A DNA stretch of 64,000 bases from Demequina oxidasica (GCF_000975115.1 NZ_BBRE01000004.1:124001-188000); one strand, 5' to 3'; shown: positions 33,478 to 47,588, numbered from the stretch's first letter. The notes: generated by a model not told the origin, from the letters alone. Made by a program: numbers and translations.

Positions 33478-35355
33478 ACCTTTTCCCCGAAACTCCTCGT
33501 TCGCGAACTGGCTGCCGTGAGCCAGTTCGACGGCGTGGAGAGCGCGGACTTCGCTCCGGCTCAGTTGCACGACATCATCGTCGCGCTGGGAAAGGTTCGC
33601 CGGTCCCTTGATGCGCTCGTGATTGACGTGGCGGGGGAGTTTGGAAGCCGATGCGCACCCCAGCTCGGTGTTGCTGGGTTGTCTCGACGCGAGGGCTTCT
33701 CGACCCCGCAGGAGATGCTCGCAAAGCTTCTTGGCGCTTCTACTTACGACGCGAAGCGACTGCTGGATGTGGGCAAGGCTCTTGCCGTGAGGGTGGAGGA
33801 ATACGTTCCCGGAGGTGACACGCTTGAGTCTGGGGTCGCTCCGGGTGGCGGTGACTCAGCACATGTGGATGGTTTGACTGGGGATCCTGACTTTTCACTC
33901 GGAATGGGCGATCCGGGGTCTGGAGGAGAAGCTCCGCCGGATCATGCGGGCTTTGGCGAGGCCCCTCCAACTGGTGATTGTTCCGAGCAGGCTGCCGGTG
34001 ATCAGGGCGCAAACTATCGCGATGGTTCGTCACCACGTGGCGACGAGAACGCGCGGCGATTCGTTCTTGTTGAGAAGCATCCGTACTTGACCAAGACGGT
34101 GGCAGCGGGCGCTATTGGGAGTGAGGCGGCCGCGCTGGTGGCCAAGACGCTCAACGCAATCGAACCGATACTGCGCTCCAACGCGCTGGTGAAGCTCCGT
34201 GATGCAACGGATGGTGAAACCAATAGTGACGCGCATGCCGGTGAACACACGCCGATTGGATCTGAGCCAAACGGCGCCGGTGATGAAGTTTTGGAGTTTG
34301 ACGCGACTGCTTCGGGTGGGAGCCTCAACGGTGAAACGGATCAGCAGGCCGAAGCCAAACAACTTGCCCATGCGGAACTCCGCGAATATGAGCGCCGCCT
34401 TGTCGACAAGGCCCAGGAACTGTCGATCAGGGAGCTGCGAAGGGCCTGCGATCGTGAACGGGCGTGGTTGTCCCCCAAGGATGTGGCGGCGCGTGAGCAA
34501 AGGCAACGCGAAGCGCGCACCCTCTTCTTCACCGAAGACGCGGACGGTATGACCGTGCTGACGGCCAGGCTAGACGCCGCCTCTGCCGCGCCACTGAAGG
34601 CGTGGGTTGAGGCGCAGGTGCGCTGGGCGTTCCAACAGCGGCGGCAGACTCCCAGGGCCGACGGGAACGACATTGTTGACGAGGGTCTCGACGAGGGCGA
34701 AGGCGTTGTGGCTGGTGAGGGACGGGGACTCGGTCGCCTATCTGCGGTAGAGCGATGCCGGGCGCGAGCCGCCGCGCTGAGTGATGAGCGGACGGCAGGC
34801 CAGATCCGCATTGATGCACTTGTGTCGCTCGCGCAGCACGGCCTCGACTGCGACAAGCCCACGTCTGGCGTGAAGACCACTGTGGTGCTGCGCATGGACG
34901 TGAAGGACCTCGAGGATGACCTTGCCCTGGGCGAATGCGACCAAGTCCGTGGCCCCATCTCGGTAGGAACGTTGCGGGCGATGGCCGCGGACGCTCAAGT
35001 GGTACCAATGGTGATGGGCGGCGACAGCCTGCCTCTTGACGTAGGGAAACACGACAGATTTTTCACCAGGGCCCAGCGTCTGGCGCTCGCCGAACGTGAC
35101 GGAGGGTGCAGTTGGTGTCATGCGCCACCATCGTTCTGCCAGGCGCATCACATTAACTGGTGGGCCAAGCACAACGGCCGAACGGACCTGAGCAACGGCG
35201 TGCTTTTGTGTACGTCCTGTCACCACCGGATCCACCGCGATGGGTGGGGGATCGCTATCCGCGACGGCCAGGTGTGGTTCCAGCCAGCTCCAGTTGATGG
35301 ACGAAGACAGCCCGAGCGTATCGGAGGCAAGGCGCACCTTGCGTTAGCGGCGTAG
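33475..35355 (+). CDS. DUF222 domain HNH endonuclease (13E12-repeat-like family), copy 2
   Basis: 626 aa from ATG 33475, about 150 residues longer than copy 1. The shared DUF222 parts (LGKVRRSLDALVIDVAGEFGSR, STYDAKRLLDVGKALA) and the HNH end (CSWCHAPPS, AHHINWW with His558-His559, LLCTSCHHRIHRD) align with copy 1. The extra length is mostly two acidic Gly/Asp/Glu-rich linkers (about residues 105-200 and 250-295), which look disordered. It interrupts aroB-aroQ synteny and carries its own promoter-like element, so it is probably an accessory insertion. Biological role unknown. Confidence 0.9.
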   Translation: MTFSPKLLVRELAAVSQFDGVESADFAPAQLHDIIVALGKVRRSLDALVIDVAGEFGSRCAPQLGVAGLSRREGFSTPQEMLAKLLGASTYDAKRLLDVGKALAVRVEEYVPGGDTLESGVAPGGGDSAHVDGLTGDPDFSLGMGDPGSGGEAPPDHAGFGEAPPTGDCSEQAAGDQGANYRDGSSPRGDENARRFVLVEKHPYLTKTVAAGAIGSEAAALVAKTLNAIEPILRSNALVKLRDATDGETNSDAHAGEHTPIGSEPNGAGDEVLEFDATASGGSLNGETDQQAEAKQLAHAELREYERRLVDKAQELSIRELRRACDRERAWLSPKDVAAREQRQREARTLFFTEDADGMTVLTARLDAASAAPLKAWVEAQVRWAFQQRRQTPRADGNDIVDEGLDEGEGVVAGEGRGLGRLSAVERCRARAAALSDERTAGQIRIDALVSLAQHGLDCDKPTSGVKTTVVLRMDVKDLEDDLALGECDQVRGPISVGTLRAMAADAQVVPMVMGGDSLPLDVGKHDRFFTRAQRLALAERDGGCSWCHAPPSFCQAHHINWWAKHNGRTDLSNGVLLCTSCHHRIHRDGWGIAIRDGQVWFQPAPVDGRRQPERIGGKAHLALAA

Positions 35356-35382
35356 CAACACCTGCATCGGAGTCTCTCCTAG

Positions 35383-35398
35383 TAGGCTGACCCGCATG
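35383..35398 (+). promoter_or_regulatory. -10 box of a leaderless promoter for aroQ
   Basis: TAGGCT (35383-35388) ends 7 bases before ATG 35396; no Shine-Dalgarno. It restores expression of aroQ, which is cut off from aroB by the HNH gene. Confidence 0.5.
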
Positions 35399-35839
35399 AG
35401 CACAGTCCTCGTCATCAATGGCCCCAATCTGGGACGACTCGGATCGCGCGAGCCCGAGAAGTACGGCGACACCACCCACCAAGAAGTCGTGGCGCAGTCG
35501 ATGCAGTGGGGGAGTGATCTCGGCCTTGAGGTGTTAGTCCGACAGAGCGACGACGAGTCGGACCTGGTGCACTGGCTGCACGAGTCCGTGGACGAAGGCT
35601 GGCACGTGGTCATCAACCCGGCGGCCTTCACTCACTACTCCTATGCGCTGCGTGACGCCTGCGCGCTAGTGCCTGCCGCTGGACACGAGCTCATTGAGAT
35701 TCACCTGACCAACCCCGCAGCCCGCGAGGAGTTCCGCCACACGTCGGTCATCTCTGGTGTGGCGACGGGCACGATCGCCGGATTTGGCGCGGACTCATAC
35801 CGCTTGGCTCTTGAGGCGATCGCGGCACGGGTGCACTAA
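35396..35839 (+). CDS. aroQ: 3-dehydroquinate dehydratase, type II
   Basis: 147 aa, dodecameric type II enzyme size. VLVINGPNLGRLGSREPEKYG opens the protein with the catalytic Tyr; VRQSDDESDLVHWLHES, VINPAAFTHYSYALRDA and EIHLTNPAAREEFRHTSVIS carry the active-site Asn, His and Arg. Dehydrates 3-dehydroquinate to 3-dehydroshikimate. Confidence 0.97.
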   Translation: MSTVLVINGPNLGRLGSREPEKYGDTTHQEVVAQSMQWGSDLGLEVLVRQSDDESDLVHWLHESVDEGWHVVINPAAFTHYSYALRDACALVPAAGHELIEIHLTNPAAREEFRHTSVISGVATGTIAGFGADSYRLALEAIAARVH

Positions 35840-35920
35840 TCCGACCGCTTTGGCTGAAGCCGTCTGGCACCTACCGTTAAAACGGAGCAGGAGATTGGGG
35901 GAGCCCCGCCCTGCGTCCGC

Positions 35921-35926
35921 TAGAAT
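35921..35926 (+). promoter_or_regulatory. -10 box upstream of efp
   Basis: TAGAAT lies 63 bases before the efp start, in a 150-bp gap. No TTGACA-like -35 stands at 16-18 bases. It probably drives efp-nusB. Confidence 0.4.
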
Positions 35927-35989
35927 CGTCTACGGACTTCTGAACCTCAGAACACCTTTACGCAACCAAGTACTGCAAGGACGACACTC

Positions 35990-36553
35990 GTGGCTACCTC
36001 AAACGACATCAAGAACGGCTCCGTGCTCAAGATCGACGGTCAGCTTTGGACGATCACCGACTTCCAGCACGTGAAGCCCGGCAAGGGCGGCGCCTTCGTC
36101 CGCACCAAGATGAAGAACGTCCTCAGCGGCAAGGTCGTCGACAAGACCTACAACGCCGGTGCCAAGGTCGAGTTCGAGACCGTGGATCGCCGCGACATGC
36201 AGTACTTGTACAACGACGGTGCTAACTACATCTTCATGGACCCCGACACGTTCGACCAGGTCCCCGTCAGCCCTGAGATCATGGGTGACGCCAAAGACTT
36301 CCTGCTCGAAAACGAGAAGGCGCAGATCGGCTCCAACAACGGCAACCCGATCTTCGTCGAGCTCCCCATGTCAGTGGTCCTCGAGGTCACCTACACTGAG
36401 CCCGGCCTGCAGGGCGACCGTTCCTCGGGTGGAACCAAGCCTGCGACGCTTGAGACCGGCCGTGAGATCCAGGTTCCCCTGTTCCTCAACGTTGGCACCA
36501 AGGTCAAGGTCGACACCCGTAGCGGTGCATACCTCTCCCGCGTGAACGACTAG
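35990..36553 (+). CDS. efp: Elongation factor P
   Basis: 187 aa, standard. Binds the ribosome E site and relieves stalling at polyproline. Three OB-like barrels; the loop [14 protein letters not shown] around residues 27-40 holds the modification-site Lys (KPGKGG). The actinobacterial EF-P normally uses this Lys without the beta-lysylation enzymes; none is in the window. The signature [17 protein letters not shown] is at the end. GTG start; its stop overlaps the nusB start by one base. Confidence 0.97.
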   Translation: MATSNDIKNGSVLKIDGQLWTITDFQHVKPGKGGAFVRTKMKNVLSGKVVDKTYNAGAKVEFETVDRRDMQYLYNDGANYIFMDPDTFDQVPVSPEIMGDAKDFLLENEKAQIGSNNGNPIFVELPMSVVLEVTYTEPGLQGDRSSGGTKPATLETGREIQVPLFLNVGTKVKVDTRSGAYLSRVND

Positions 36554-37380
36554 TGGGAGCCCGTACCAAGGCACGCAAGCGCGCCCTGGACGTACTCTTC
36601 GAGGCGGACCAGCGTGGCTACAACGCCTCCTCCACGCTCGACCAGCGGATCCTGCTGTCAGGGCGCGAGACGCCGCTTCCGGTCTACGCCGTCGAGATTG
36701 TGCGTGGTGTCGTATCCCGCTGGGTTGAGATCAACGCGATCATCCAAGATGCGTCGCCCAAGTGGACCATGGCGCGCATGCCCGGAGTTGACCGTGCGCT
36801 ACTACGCATCGCCACGTGGGAGATCCTCTGCAACGACGACGTACCCACCTCGGTCGCGATCGACGAGGCGGTGACTTTGGCGACACAGCTCTCCACCGAT
36901 GACTCGGCCAAGTTCGTTAACGGACTGCTGTCGACGATCGCGAAGGATGCGCCCGCTCTGTCCCACGCGTCCGCGGCGAGCGCTGCCAGTGCTGCCGATG
37001 ATGACGATGACGACGTCGAGAGCGCCGATGGCGCCGCGATTTTCGACTCGTTGCTCGCTGATCCCATCTTGAGTGCAGACGACGATGCTGACGAGCCAGA
37101 CGCGGACGACGACTTCGCAGACTCGGGCCTATCCGACGACCTCGCCAAGGAGTGGGCCGAGCGACTGCTTGCCGACGGCGAGGCGACGCTGGTGCCCATG
37201 CGTGACGCAGAGCAGTTCGCGGAGGCGGAAAAGTCAGCCGTAGCAACTGATACTGATGTAGCTAGTGAGGTTGATGTGGCTGAACTAGATTCGACGGTCG
37301 ATGCCGCGACGGCTGACGGCGCAAAGTCCGGCTCGGAAGATGCTGCCGAGGCGCCGGAACCTACACACTTGCAGGACTGA
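36553..37380 (+). CDS. nusB: Transcription antitermination factor NusB with long acidic C-terminal tail
   Basis: 275 aa, twice the normal 130-150 aa. Residues 1-135 are NusB: ARTKARKRALDVLFEADQRG, WMVD-type region WTMARMPGVDRALLRIATWEI, and VAIDEAVTLATQLSTDDSAKFVNGLL. NusB with NusE (S10) binds boxA RNA in rRNA antitermination. Residues from about 140 on are Asp/Glu/Ala/Ser-rich, strongly acidic and presumably disordered. Extended acidic NusB tails occur in some actinobacteria, but this one is long. GTG start overlaps the efp stop. Confidence 0.94.
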   Translation: MGARTKARKRALDVLFEADQRGYNASSTLDQRILLSGRETPLPVYAVEIVRGVVSRWVEINAIIQDASPKWTMARMPGVDRALLRIATWEILCNDDVPTSVAIDEAVTLATQLSTDDSAKFVNGLLSTIAKDAPALSHASAASAASAADDDDDDVESADGAAIFDSLLADPILSADDDADEPDADDDFADSGLSDDLAKEWAERLLADGEATLVPMRDAEQFAEAEKSAVATDTDVASEVDVAELDSTVDAATADGAKSGSEDAAEAPEPTHLQD

Positions 37381-37387
37381 TCTCCGG

Positions 37388-37393
37388 TACAGT
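37388..37393 (+). promoter_or_regulatory. -10 box of the pyrimidine operon
   Basis: TACAGT, about 95 bases before pyrR and just after the nusB stop. It would place the PyrR element in the transcript leader. Confidence 0.4.
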
Positions 37394-37445
37394 AGCGAGA
37401 AGCAATTTGACGCCCGTAGCTCACCCAGCCGCGAGCCGATAGACA

Positions 37446-39034
<1,589 letters not shown>

Positions 39035-39038
<4 letters not shown>

Positions 39039-40402
39039 GCCCGTCCATCACCAAGTCGTCTGAGAACAACACTTCTGAGCCCCAGTCTTTTGTGATCGAG
39101 AACGTGTCGCTGTTCGGCCATACCGACTCCCACCTAGTGGTCGAGGACGGCGACATCACGTTGGTGCGAGGCTCTGATACGGAGCTGAGCGCTGAAGAGA
39201 TCCCCGAGCACGCCGTGCGTATCGATGGCTCCGGACTCATTGCGCTTCCCGGACTCGTGGACATCCACACGCACCTGCGTGAGCCCGGTCGTGAGGATGC
39301 CGAGACCATTGAGTCCGGCTCACGCTCCGCCGCCGCCGGAGGCTTCACCGCGATCTTCGCGATGGCGAACACGACCCCCACCGCAGACACCGCCGGTGTG
39401 GTGGAACAGGTCTGGAGCCGCGGCAAGGAGGTCGGCCTGGTCGACGTTCATCCCGTGGGCGCGGTCACCGTAGGCCTGGGTGGAGAGCAGCTGTCCGAGA
39501 TGGGCGCCATGGCCATGTCCAAGGCTAGGGTGAGGGTCTTCAGCGACGACGGCAAGTGTGTCCACGACCCGGTCGTGATGCGCCGCGCTCTCGAGTACGT
39601 CAAAACCTTTGACGGCGTGGTGGCGCAGCACGCGCAGGACCCCCGCCTGACCGAGGGCTCGCAGATGCACGAGGGTGTGGTCTCGGCAGAGCTCGGCCTG
39701 ACCGGCTGGCCCGCTGTCGCCGAGGAGTCGATTATCGCGCGCGACGTACTGCTGGCCAAGCACGTGGGCTCGCGCGTGCACATCTGCCACGTCTCCACCG
39801 CCGGCTCAGTGAAGATACTTCGCTGGGCCAAGGAAGAGGGCATCGACGTGACTGCCGAGGTCATGCCGCACCACCTACTCCTCACCGACGAGTCCGTCCG
39901 CGGCTACGACCCGCGATTCAAGGTGAATCCGCCCCTGCGCACACAGCAGGACGTCGAGGCGGTCCGCGCCGGACTAGCCGACGGCACCATCGACATCGTT
40001 GCGACCGACCACGCGCCGCACCCGGACGAGGATAAGGACTGCGAGTGGGGCTCTGCCGCCATGGGCATGATCGGCCTCGAGACCGCGCTGGGCATCGTCC
40101 AGAAGACGATGGTCGACACTGGGCTGATGACCTGGGCCGACGTCGCTTTCCGCATGTCTCACTTGCCCGCCCGCATTGGCCGCGTCGAGGAGACTCAGGG
40201 GCTGGCGCTGAACCAAGGCGAGCCCGCGAACATTACGCTCGTGGACCCCAAAGCCACGTATACCGTTGACCCCGCGGCGACGTCGAGCCGCAGCAATAAC
40301 TCACCCTTTGGCGGCGTCGAGCTGCCGGGGCGCGCCGTCGCGACTTTCCTGCGTGGCAAGCCCACCTACCTTGATGCTCGTTTCGAAGGGATCTTTGCAT
40401 GA
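39035..40402 (+). CDS. pyrC: Dihydroorotase
   Basis: 455 aa, class I type. Zinc-binding [10 protein letters not shown] (His78, His80), [21 protein letters not shown], and DHAPHP near residue 330. Cyclises carbamoyl aspartate to dihydroorotate. The first 25 residues are Ser/Asn-rich and not conserved. Joined to pyrB and carA by 4-bp overlaps. Confidence 0.96.
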
Positions 40403-41636
40403 ATGACACGGTGATGACCGATGCAGACAACAGGGCGGTACTCGTCCTTGAGGACGGGCAGACCTTCGAGGGACGCACGTACGGTTCCGCCGGCCAGACC
40501 CTGGGCGAGATCGTCTTCAACACCGGCATGACCGGTTACCAGGAGACCCTCACCGACCCCAGTTATCACCGCCAGATTGTCACCATGACGGCGCCGCACA
40601 TCGGCAATACCGGCATGAACGACGAGGACAACGAGTCCCGCAAGATCTGGGTCGCCGGCTACGTGGTGCGTGATCCTGCACGTAAGCCCTCGAACTGGCG
40701 CGCACAGCGCACGCTGGACGAGGACCTCGAGGCCCAGGGCGTCGTCGGCATCTCCGGCATTGACACCCGCCAACTCACCCGCATTCTGCGCACCGCAGGC
40801 GTGATGCGTGCTGGCATTTTCTCGGGTGACGCACTCAATGCCGGCTACGACGCCGATGCTGCGGCCGGGTCACGCGCCAAGGCCGGTACGGACGCGGCTA
40901 CAACCGAAGAACTGCTGGGACGAGTCAAGGCCGCCGAGTCAATGGCTGGCGCTCACCTCGCCGATGCCGTGTCCGTGATGGACGAGTACGTGGTCGAGCC
41001 TCCCGAGGGCACCGAATGCATCGCCGACGTAGTGGCAGTGGACCTTGGCATCAAGGCCATGACACCAGAGATGATGGCGCAGCGCGGCATCCGGGTGACC
41101 GTAGTCCCGTCGACCATGACCGCCGCGGACATCCTCGCCAAGCAACCTGACGGAGTTTTCTTCTCGAATGGACCGGGCGACCCCAGTGCGGCAGAGCGTG
41201 CCGTCACCACCCTGCGCGAGATTCTCGACGCGGACGTGCCATTCTTCGGCATCTGCTTCGGCAATCAGATCCTGGGCCGCGCCCTCGGCTACGGGACCTA
41301 CAAGCTGGCGTTCGGCCACCGCGGTATCAACCAGCCGGTGATGGACCGTAAGACCCGTAAAGTCGAGATCACGGCGCACAACCACGGCTTCGCGGTTGAT
41401 GCGCCCACCGACCGCGACTCTCAGTCGCCCTCGGGCTACGGCCGCGTGCGCGTGAGCCACGTGTGCCTGAACGATGACGTGGTCGAGGGTCTCGAGTGCC
41501 TCGACATTCCCGCCTTCTCCGTCCAGTACCACCCGGAGGCCGCCGCCGGCCCGCACGATGCGGCCTACCTCTTTGATCGTTTTGTCGACCTGATGGCGGC
41601 GTCTAAAGGCGCTGCCAAGAACGGAGCGCGCATCTA

Positions 41637-41637
<1 letters not shown>
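40399..41637 (+). CDS. carA: Carbamoyl-phosphate synthase small subunit
   Basis: 412 aa. N-terminal CPSase domain ([17 protein letters not shown]) and C-terminal class I glutaminase with Cys286 in [10 protein letters not shown] and the His378/Glu380 pair in YHPEA. Hydrolyses glutamine and channels ammonia to CarB. A short acidic/Ala-rich stretch near residue 155 joins the domains. Stop and carB start overlap by one base. Confidence 0.97.
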
Positions 41638-44948
<3,311 letters not shown>

Positions 44949-44971
44949 TCACCGCAAACTCTGAGCGACAA

Positions 44972-45009
44972 TACGGCGGCACGGGGGAGAGGTTCCCTGC
45001 GCCGCCGTA
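44972..45009. terminator. Hairpin between convergent carB and GH113-like gene
   Basis: TACGGCGGC (44972-44980) pairs with GCCGCCGTA (45001-45009); the interior can add GGGA/TCCC pairs. No T-run on either side. It probably terminates both convergent transcripts. Confidence 0.55.
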
Positions 45010-45083
45010 CGTGTACCCATCGAACGTAATCGCTCGCCCCGATGGCCGCTGGGTGCGGATCGCGGTGCTTGGTCCGTGCTGAA

Positions 45084-46058
45084 CTAGTTGCCCAGCGAGA
45101 AGTGCCGCGCCACCACATCGGCGCCGGTTTTGCCGTACATGCAGTAGTCATCGTTGGTGGAGGCCTCGCTGATCGGATAGAGCGCCGGCGGCCAGTCCCA
45201 CAGCGCCACGCCCAATACCCAGTCGGCCGCCTCGATGGCCGAGAGCATCTCGTCGAGATAGTCGGCCTGCGCCTGCTCGCTGGGCTCTCCCGCGAGCGCC
45301 CAATCGTTGGGGCGCGCAGGCGACGTGTCGCGGCTGGGGCAACCCGCCTCAAGGAACACGAACTCCTGCCCGTGTGCGTCCACCACGGCTTTGATTCGAG
45401 CAAGTTGCGCGTCCCAGTCCCCGGTGGGGTAATAGCCGGAAGAGCTGATGATGTCCACCGCGTCCCACCAGGTGACGTTCTCCTCTTGGTATTTGTCGCA
45501 GTTGTACGTGATGGGTCCGGAGTAGACCTCGCGCACACGAGCTGCCAGGCTGCGCCAACGGTCCTCGCGTGTGTCCGCGCGCACCATCTCACAGCCGATG
45601 CTGAAAAGATCCGCGCCCACCTCTTCCGCGAGCACGGCGTTGTGAAGGATGTATTCGTCGTAGCTGTCGAACCACTCGTCCCAGGTGGGCTCGCCGGGCG
45701 CGTCCTTGTCGAAGAAGCCGATGTGGGCGCGCCACGTGCCGTCTGCCACATTGACGGTGGGTTTGAGGCAGACCAGCAGGCCGCGCTCACGGGCTGCGGC
45801 AACCCCGGCACGGATCTCGTCGTCTGTCAGCGAGGGCCGGTCGCGCCAGTTGATGGTGGTTGACTGCGCGGTGTCCTGCAACGCGGCGTAAGCGAGCACC
45901 ACCCAGTTGGGCTTCACGTCCAACATCGCGTCGAGTGACGCGGCCGCCTGGGGAGTCGTCCACGTACCCCGGACGCCGGTCCACCCCCACGTCATGGCAT
46001 GAAATGGAACGGCAGGCAATGGGCGCTTGGCGGAAACAGGAGTGTCGGTTGGCGACAT
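45084..46058 (-). CDS. Intracellular glycoside hydrolase, clan A, GH113-like (beta-mannanase or beta-mannosidase type)
   Basis: 324 aa from ATG 46058 (AAAGGTG upstream on the minus strand; the longer frame to 46142 would span the promoter). No signal peptide, so cytoplasmic. A TIM-barrel pattern is visible with LKPTVNVADGTWRAHI, WDEWFDSYDEYI, then LFSIGCEM (candidate acid/base Glu157) and FVFLEAGCPS (candidate nucleophile Glu237), spaced as in clan GH-A family 113. GH113 members cut beta-1,4-mannans or manno-oligosaccharides. The neighbouring GH2 beta-mannosidase and mannose-handling genes support that substrate. Divergent from the LacI regulator, with an operator at its promoter. Confidence 0.72.
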   Translation of the reverse strand: MSPTDTPVSAKRPLPAVPFHAMTWGWTGVRGTWTTPQAAASLDAMLDVKPNWVVLAYAALQDTAQSTTINWRDRPSLTDDEIRAGVAAARERGLLVCLKPTVNVADGTWRAHIGFFDKDAPGEPTWDEWFDSYDEYILHNAVLAEEVGADLFSIGCEMVRADTREDRWRSLAARVREVYSGPITYNCDKYQEENVTWWDAVDIISSSGYYPTGDWDAQLARIKAVVDAHGQEFVFLEAGCPSRDTSPARPNDWALAGEPSEQAQADYLDEMLSAIEAADWVLGVALWDWPPALYPISEASTNDDYCMYGKTGADVVARHFSLGN

Positions 46059-46077
46059 CGGTGGCACCTTTCGTATG

Positions 46078-46091
46078 CTTAATCGATTGAG
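46078..46091. promoter_or_regulatory. LacI-family operator, site 1
   Basis: CTTAATCGATTGAG, near-palindromic. On the minus strand it lies just downstream of a TATAGT -10 box (46106-46101) for the GH113-like gene, so repressor binding would block that transcript. The core CTTAATCG recurs at sites 2 and 3 and nowhere else that I noticed in the window. Confidence 0.75.
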
Positions 46092-46192
46092 TAGTGACAC
46101 ACTATAGGCAATTGATGGAGTGACGCGACGGCAACGAAGCATGTCGTGCAGGGCAATCTGCTCGGCGTCCTCGTAACGGAAGTGAGAAAAGC

Positions 46193-47230
46193 ATGGCGAT
46201 GCGCAAGCCGCCCAGCCGGCCGACGATCGCGGAAATCGCCAAGCAGAGCGGGGTGTCCGCCGGGGCCGTGTCCTATGCGCTCAACGGACGCCCTGGCGTA
46301 TCCGACGAGACTCGCAAGCGCATCCTCGAGGTGGCTCGCGAGGTGGGTTGGGTTCCCAGCACCGCGGCGAGGGCGCTGCGAGGCGGAGGCACTGCCACGC
46401 TTGGGCTGGTGATCACCCGCGAGCCTGACGTCCTGGGTATTGAGCCCTTCTTCATGTCTTTTGTCGCTGGTATTGAGAAGGTGATCTCCGCGCGGGGCTA
46501 TGCGTTGCTTCTGCAGGTGACCCCCGACCCCGAGCGTGAGTTACAGACCTACCGGGAGTGGTGGTCCGCTCGCCGGGTGGACGGAATCTTCGTGACGGAC
46601 CTCGCGATTGACGATCAGCGGCTGCCGATTGTCAATGAGATCGGCCTACCTGTCGTGGTGGTCGGGGACCCCGAGTACTCCGATGGTCTGCCCGCCGTCG
46701 GAAGCGACGACGCCGCCGCCGCGAATGCCGCCATGGAACGACTCGCGGAATTGGGTCACAAGCGCGTGGCCCACATCACCGGTCCCGAGCGCTTTGTGCA
46801 TACGCATGTACGGAGCGAGGCCATGGCGCGCGCCGGAGAGCGCCTAGGCATTCAGGTAGTGGCCGAGGTCAACACTGACTACTCCGTCGCAGCCGGAACT
46901 TCTGCTTGTCACCAGCTGCTCGACGCGGCTAATCCGCCCACAGCGATGGTCTTCGACAACGACCTGACCGCCCTCGGAGCGGTCAGAGCCGCGACAGGTA
47001 GGGGAGTCGACGTTCCTGGCGAACTTTCCGTCCTCGCCTGGGACGACTCACCGCTGTGTGAGTTGACCGTTCCCGCGCTCAGTGCCCTCAGTCGTGACGT
47101 GTCTGCCTATGGAGCCGATGCGGCGACGATGCTGCTGAACGTCGTGGATGGGTCGACCGATGTGAAGTCGGTGCGCTCCTCCGTGGCCCGCCTTGTTGAC
47201 CGTGGCACGCTCGGCCCCGCGCCGCGATGA
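46193..47230 (+). CDS. LacI-family transcriptional regulator of the mannan locus
   Basis: 345 aa. The DNA-binding domain is at residues 9-55: PTIAEIAKQSGVSAGAVSYALNGRPGVSDETRKRI with the hinge VPSTAARALRGG. The rest is a periplasmic-binding-protein-like effector domain (TLGLVITREPDVLG, HKRVAHITGPERFVHTHVRSEAM, DVPGELSVLAWDDSPL). It should bind a sugar from mannan breakdown and release the CTTAATCG-type operators found at 46078, 47443 and 47501. Encoded divergently from the GH113-like gene and upstream of the transporter. Confidence 0.92.
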   Translation: MAMRKPPSRPTIAEIAKQSGVSAGAVSYALNGRPGVSDETRKRILEVAREVGWVPSTAARALRGGGTATLGLVITREPDVLGIEPFFMSFVAGIEKVISARGYALLLQVTPDPERELQTYREWWSARRVDGIFVTDLAIDDQRLPIVNEIGLPVVVVGDPEYSDGLPAVGSDDAAAANAAMERLAELGHKRVAHITGPERFVHTHVRSEAMARAGERLGIQVVAEVNTDYSVAAGTSACHQLLDAANPPTAMVFDNDLTALGAVRAATGRGVDVPGELSVLAWDDSPLCELTVPALSALSRDVSAYGADAATMLLNVVDGSTDVKSVRSSVARLVDRGTLGPAPR

Positions 47231-47442
47231 AGGGCTTGAGGTCCTGGCCGACTCAGGACGCAACGAGGCGTGACGGGGCCTAAGTACCGTAGCGTCCGCA
47301 CAGGTCCGCCGGGGCGCCATCGAGGGGGGCACCGGCGTGCGCGCTCGCACGCGGCCTCCACGTGCTGCCACCTATTCCACGGGACCAGCGGGGTAAGTGG
47401 ATCCGCCCCGCTCTCATATGGATGTGCGCGAGGAAGCGTCTA

Positions 47443-47456
47443 CTATAACGATTAAG
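47443..47456. promoter_or_regulatory. LacI-family operator, site 2
   Basis: CTATAACGATTAAG; its reverse complement CTTAATCGTTATAG matches sites 1 and 3. It overlaps a -10-like TACTAT, so binding would exclude RNA polymerase. It is 58 bp from site 3 centre to centre. Confidence 0.75.
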
Positions 47457-47500
47457 TAACGCGCTGCCGAAACGGGCGAAAATGGGTTGTGAAGCTCTCA

Positions 47501-47514
47501 CTTAATCGTTAAAG
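47501..47514. promoter_or_regulatory. LacI-family operator, site 3
   Basis: CTTAATCGTTAAAG, 75 bases upstream of the solute-binding protein start. With sites 1 and 2 it defines CTTAATCG followed by W, T or A, and NNAG. Confidence 0.75.
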
Positions 47515-47588
47515 TCGTGTCTAGTCGCGATGCGGCACTGTGGCGAGGACGCTACGGACAGAGCAAAAATCCTGAAGGGGTTACATCA

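Larger units (their letters stand above)
47231..47588. other. 358-bp regulatory gap before the transporter operon
   Basis: Contains a possible lacI terminator stem AGCGGGG (47387-47393) / CCCCGCT (47406-47412), then operators 2 and 3 (listed separately) and a -10-like TACTAT (47441-47446) overlapping operator 2. The Shine-Dalgarno GAAGGGG precedes ATG 47589. No gene is seen. Confidence 0.6.

Noticed and set aside
33145..33570. Reverse-strand coding frame of about 140 codons
   Set aside because: It crosses the HNH gene start and its promoter, has no ribosome site and no recognisable domain.
45042..45863. Plus-strand frame opposite the GH113-like gene
   Set aside because: No start signal or domain; the minus-strand protein has clear TIM-barrel motifs.
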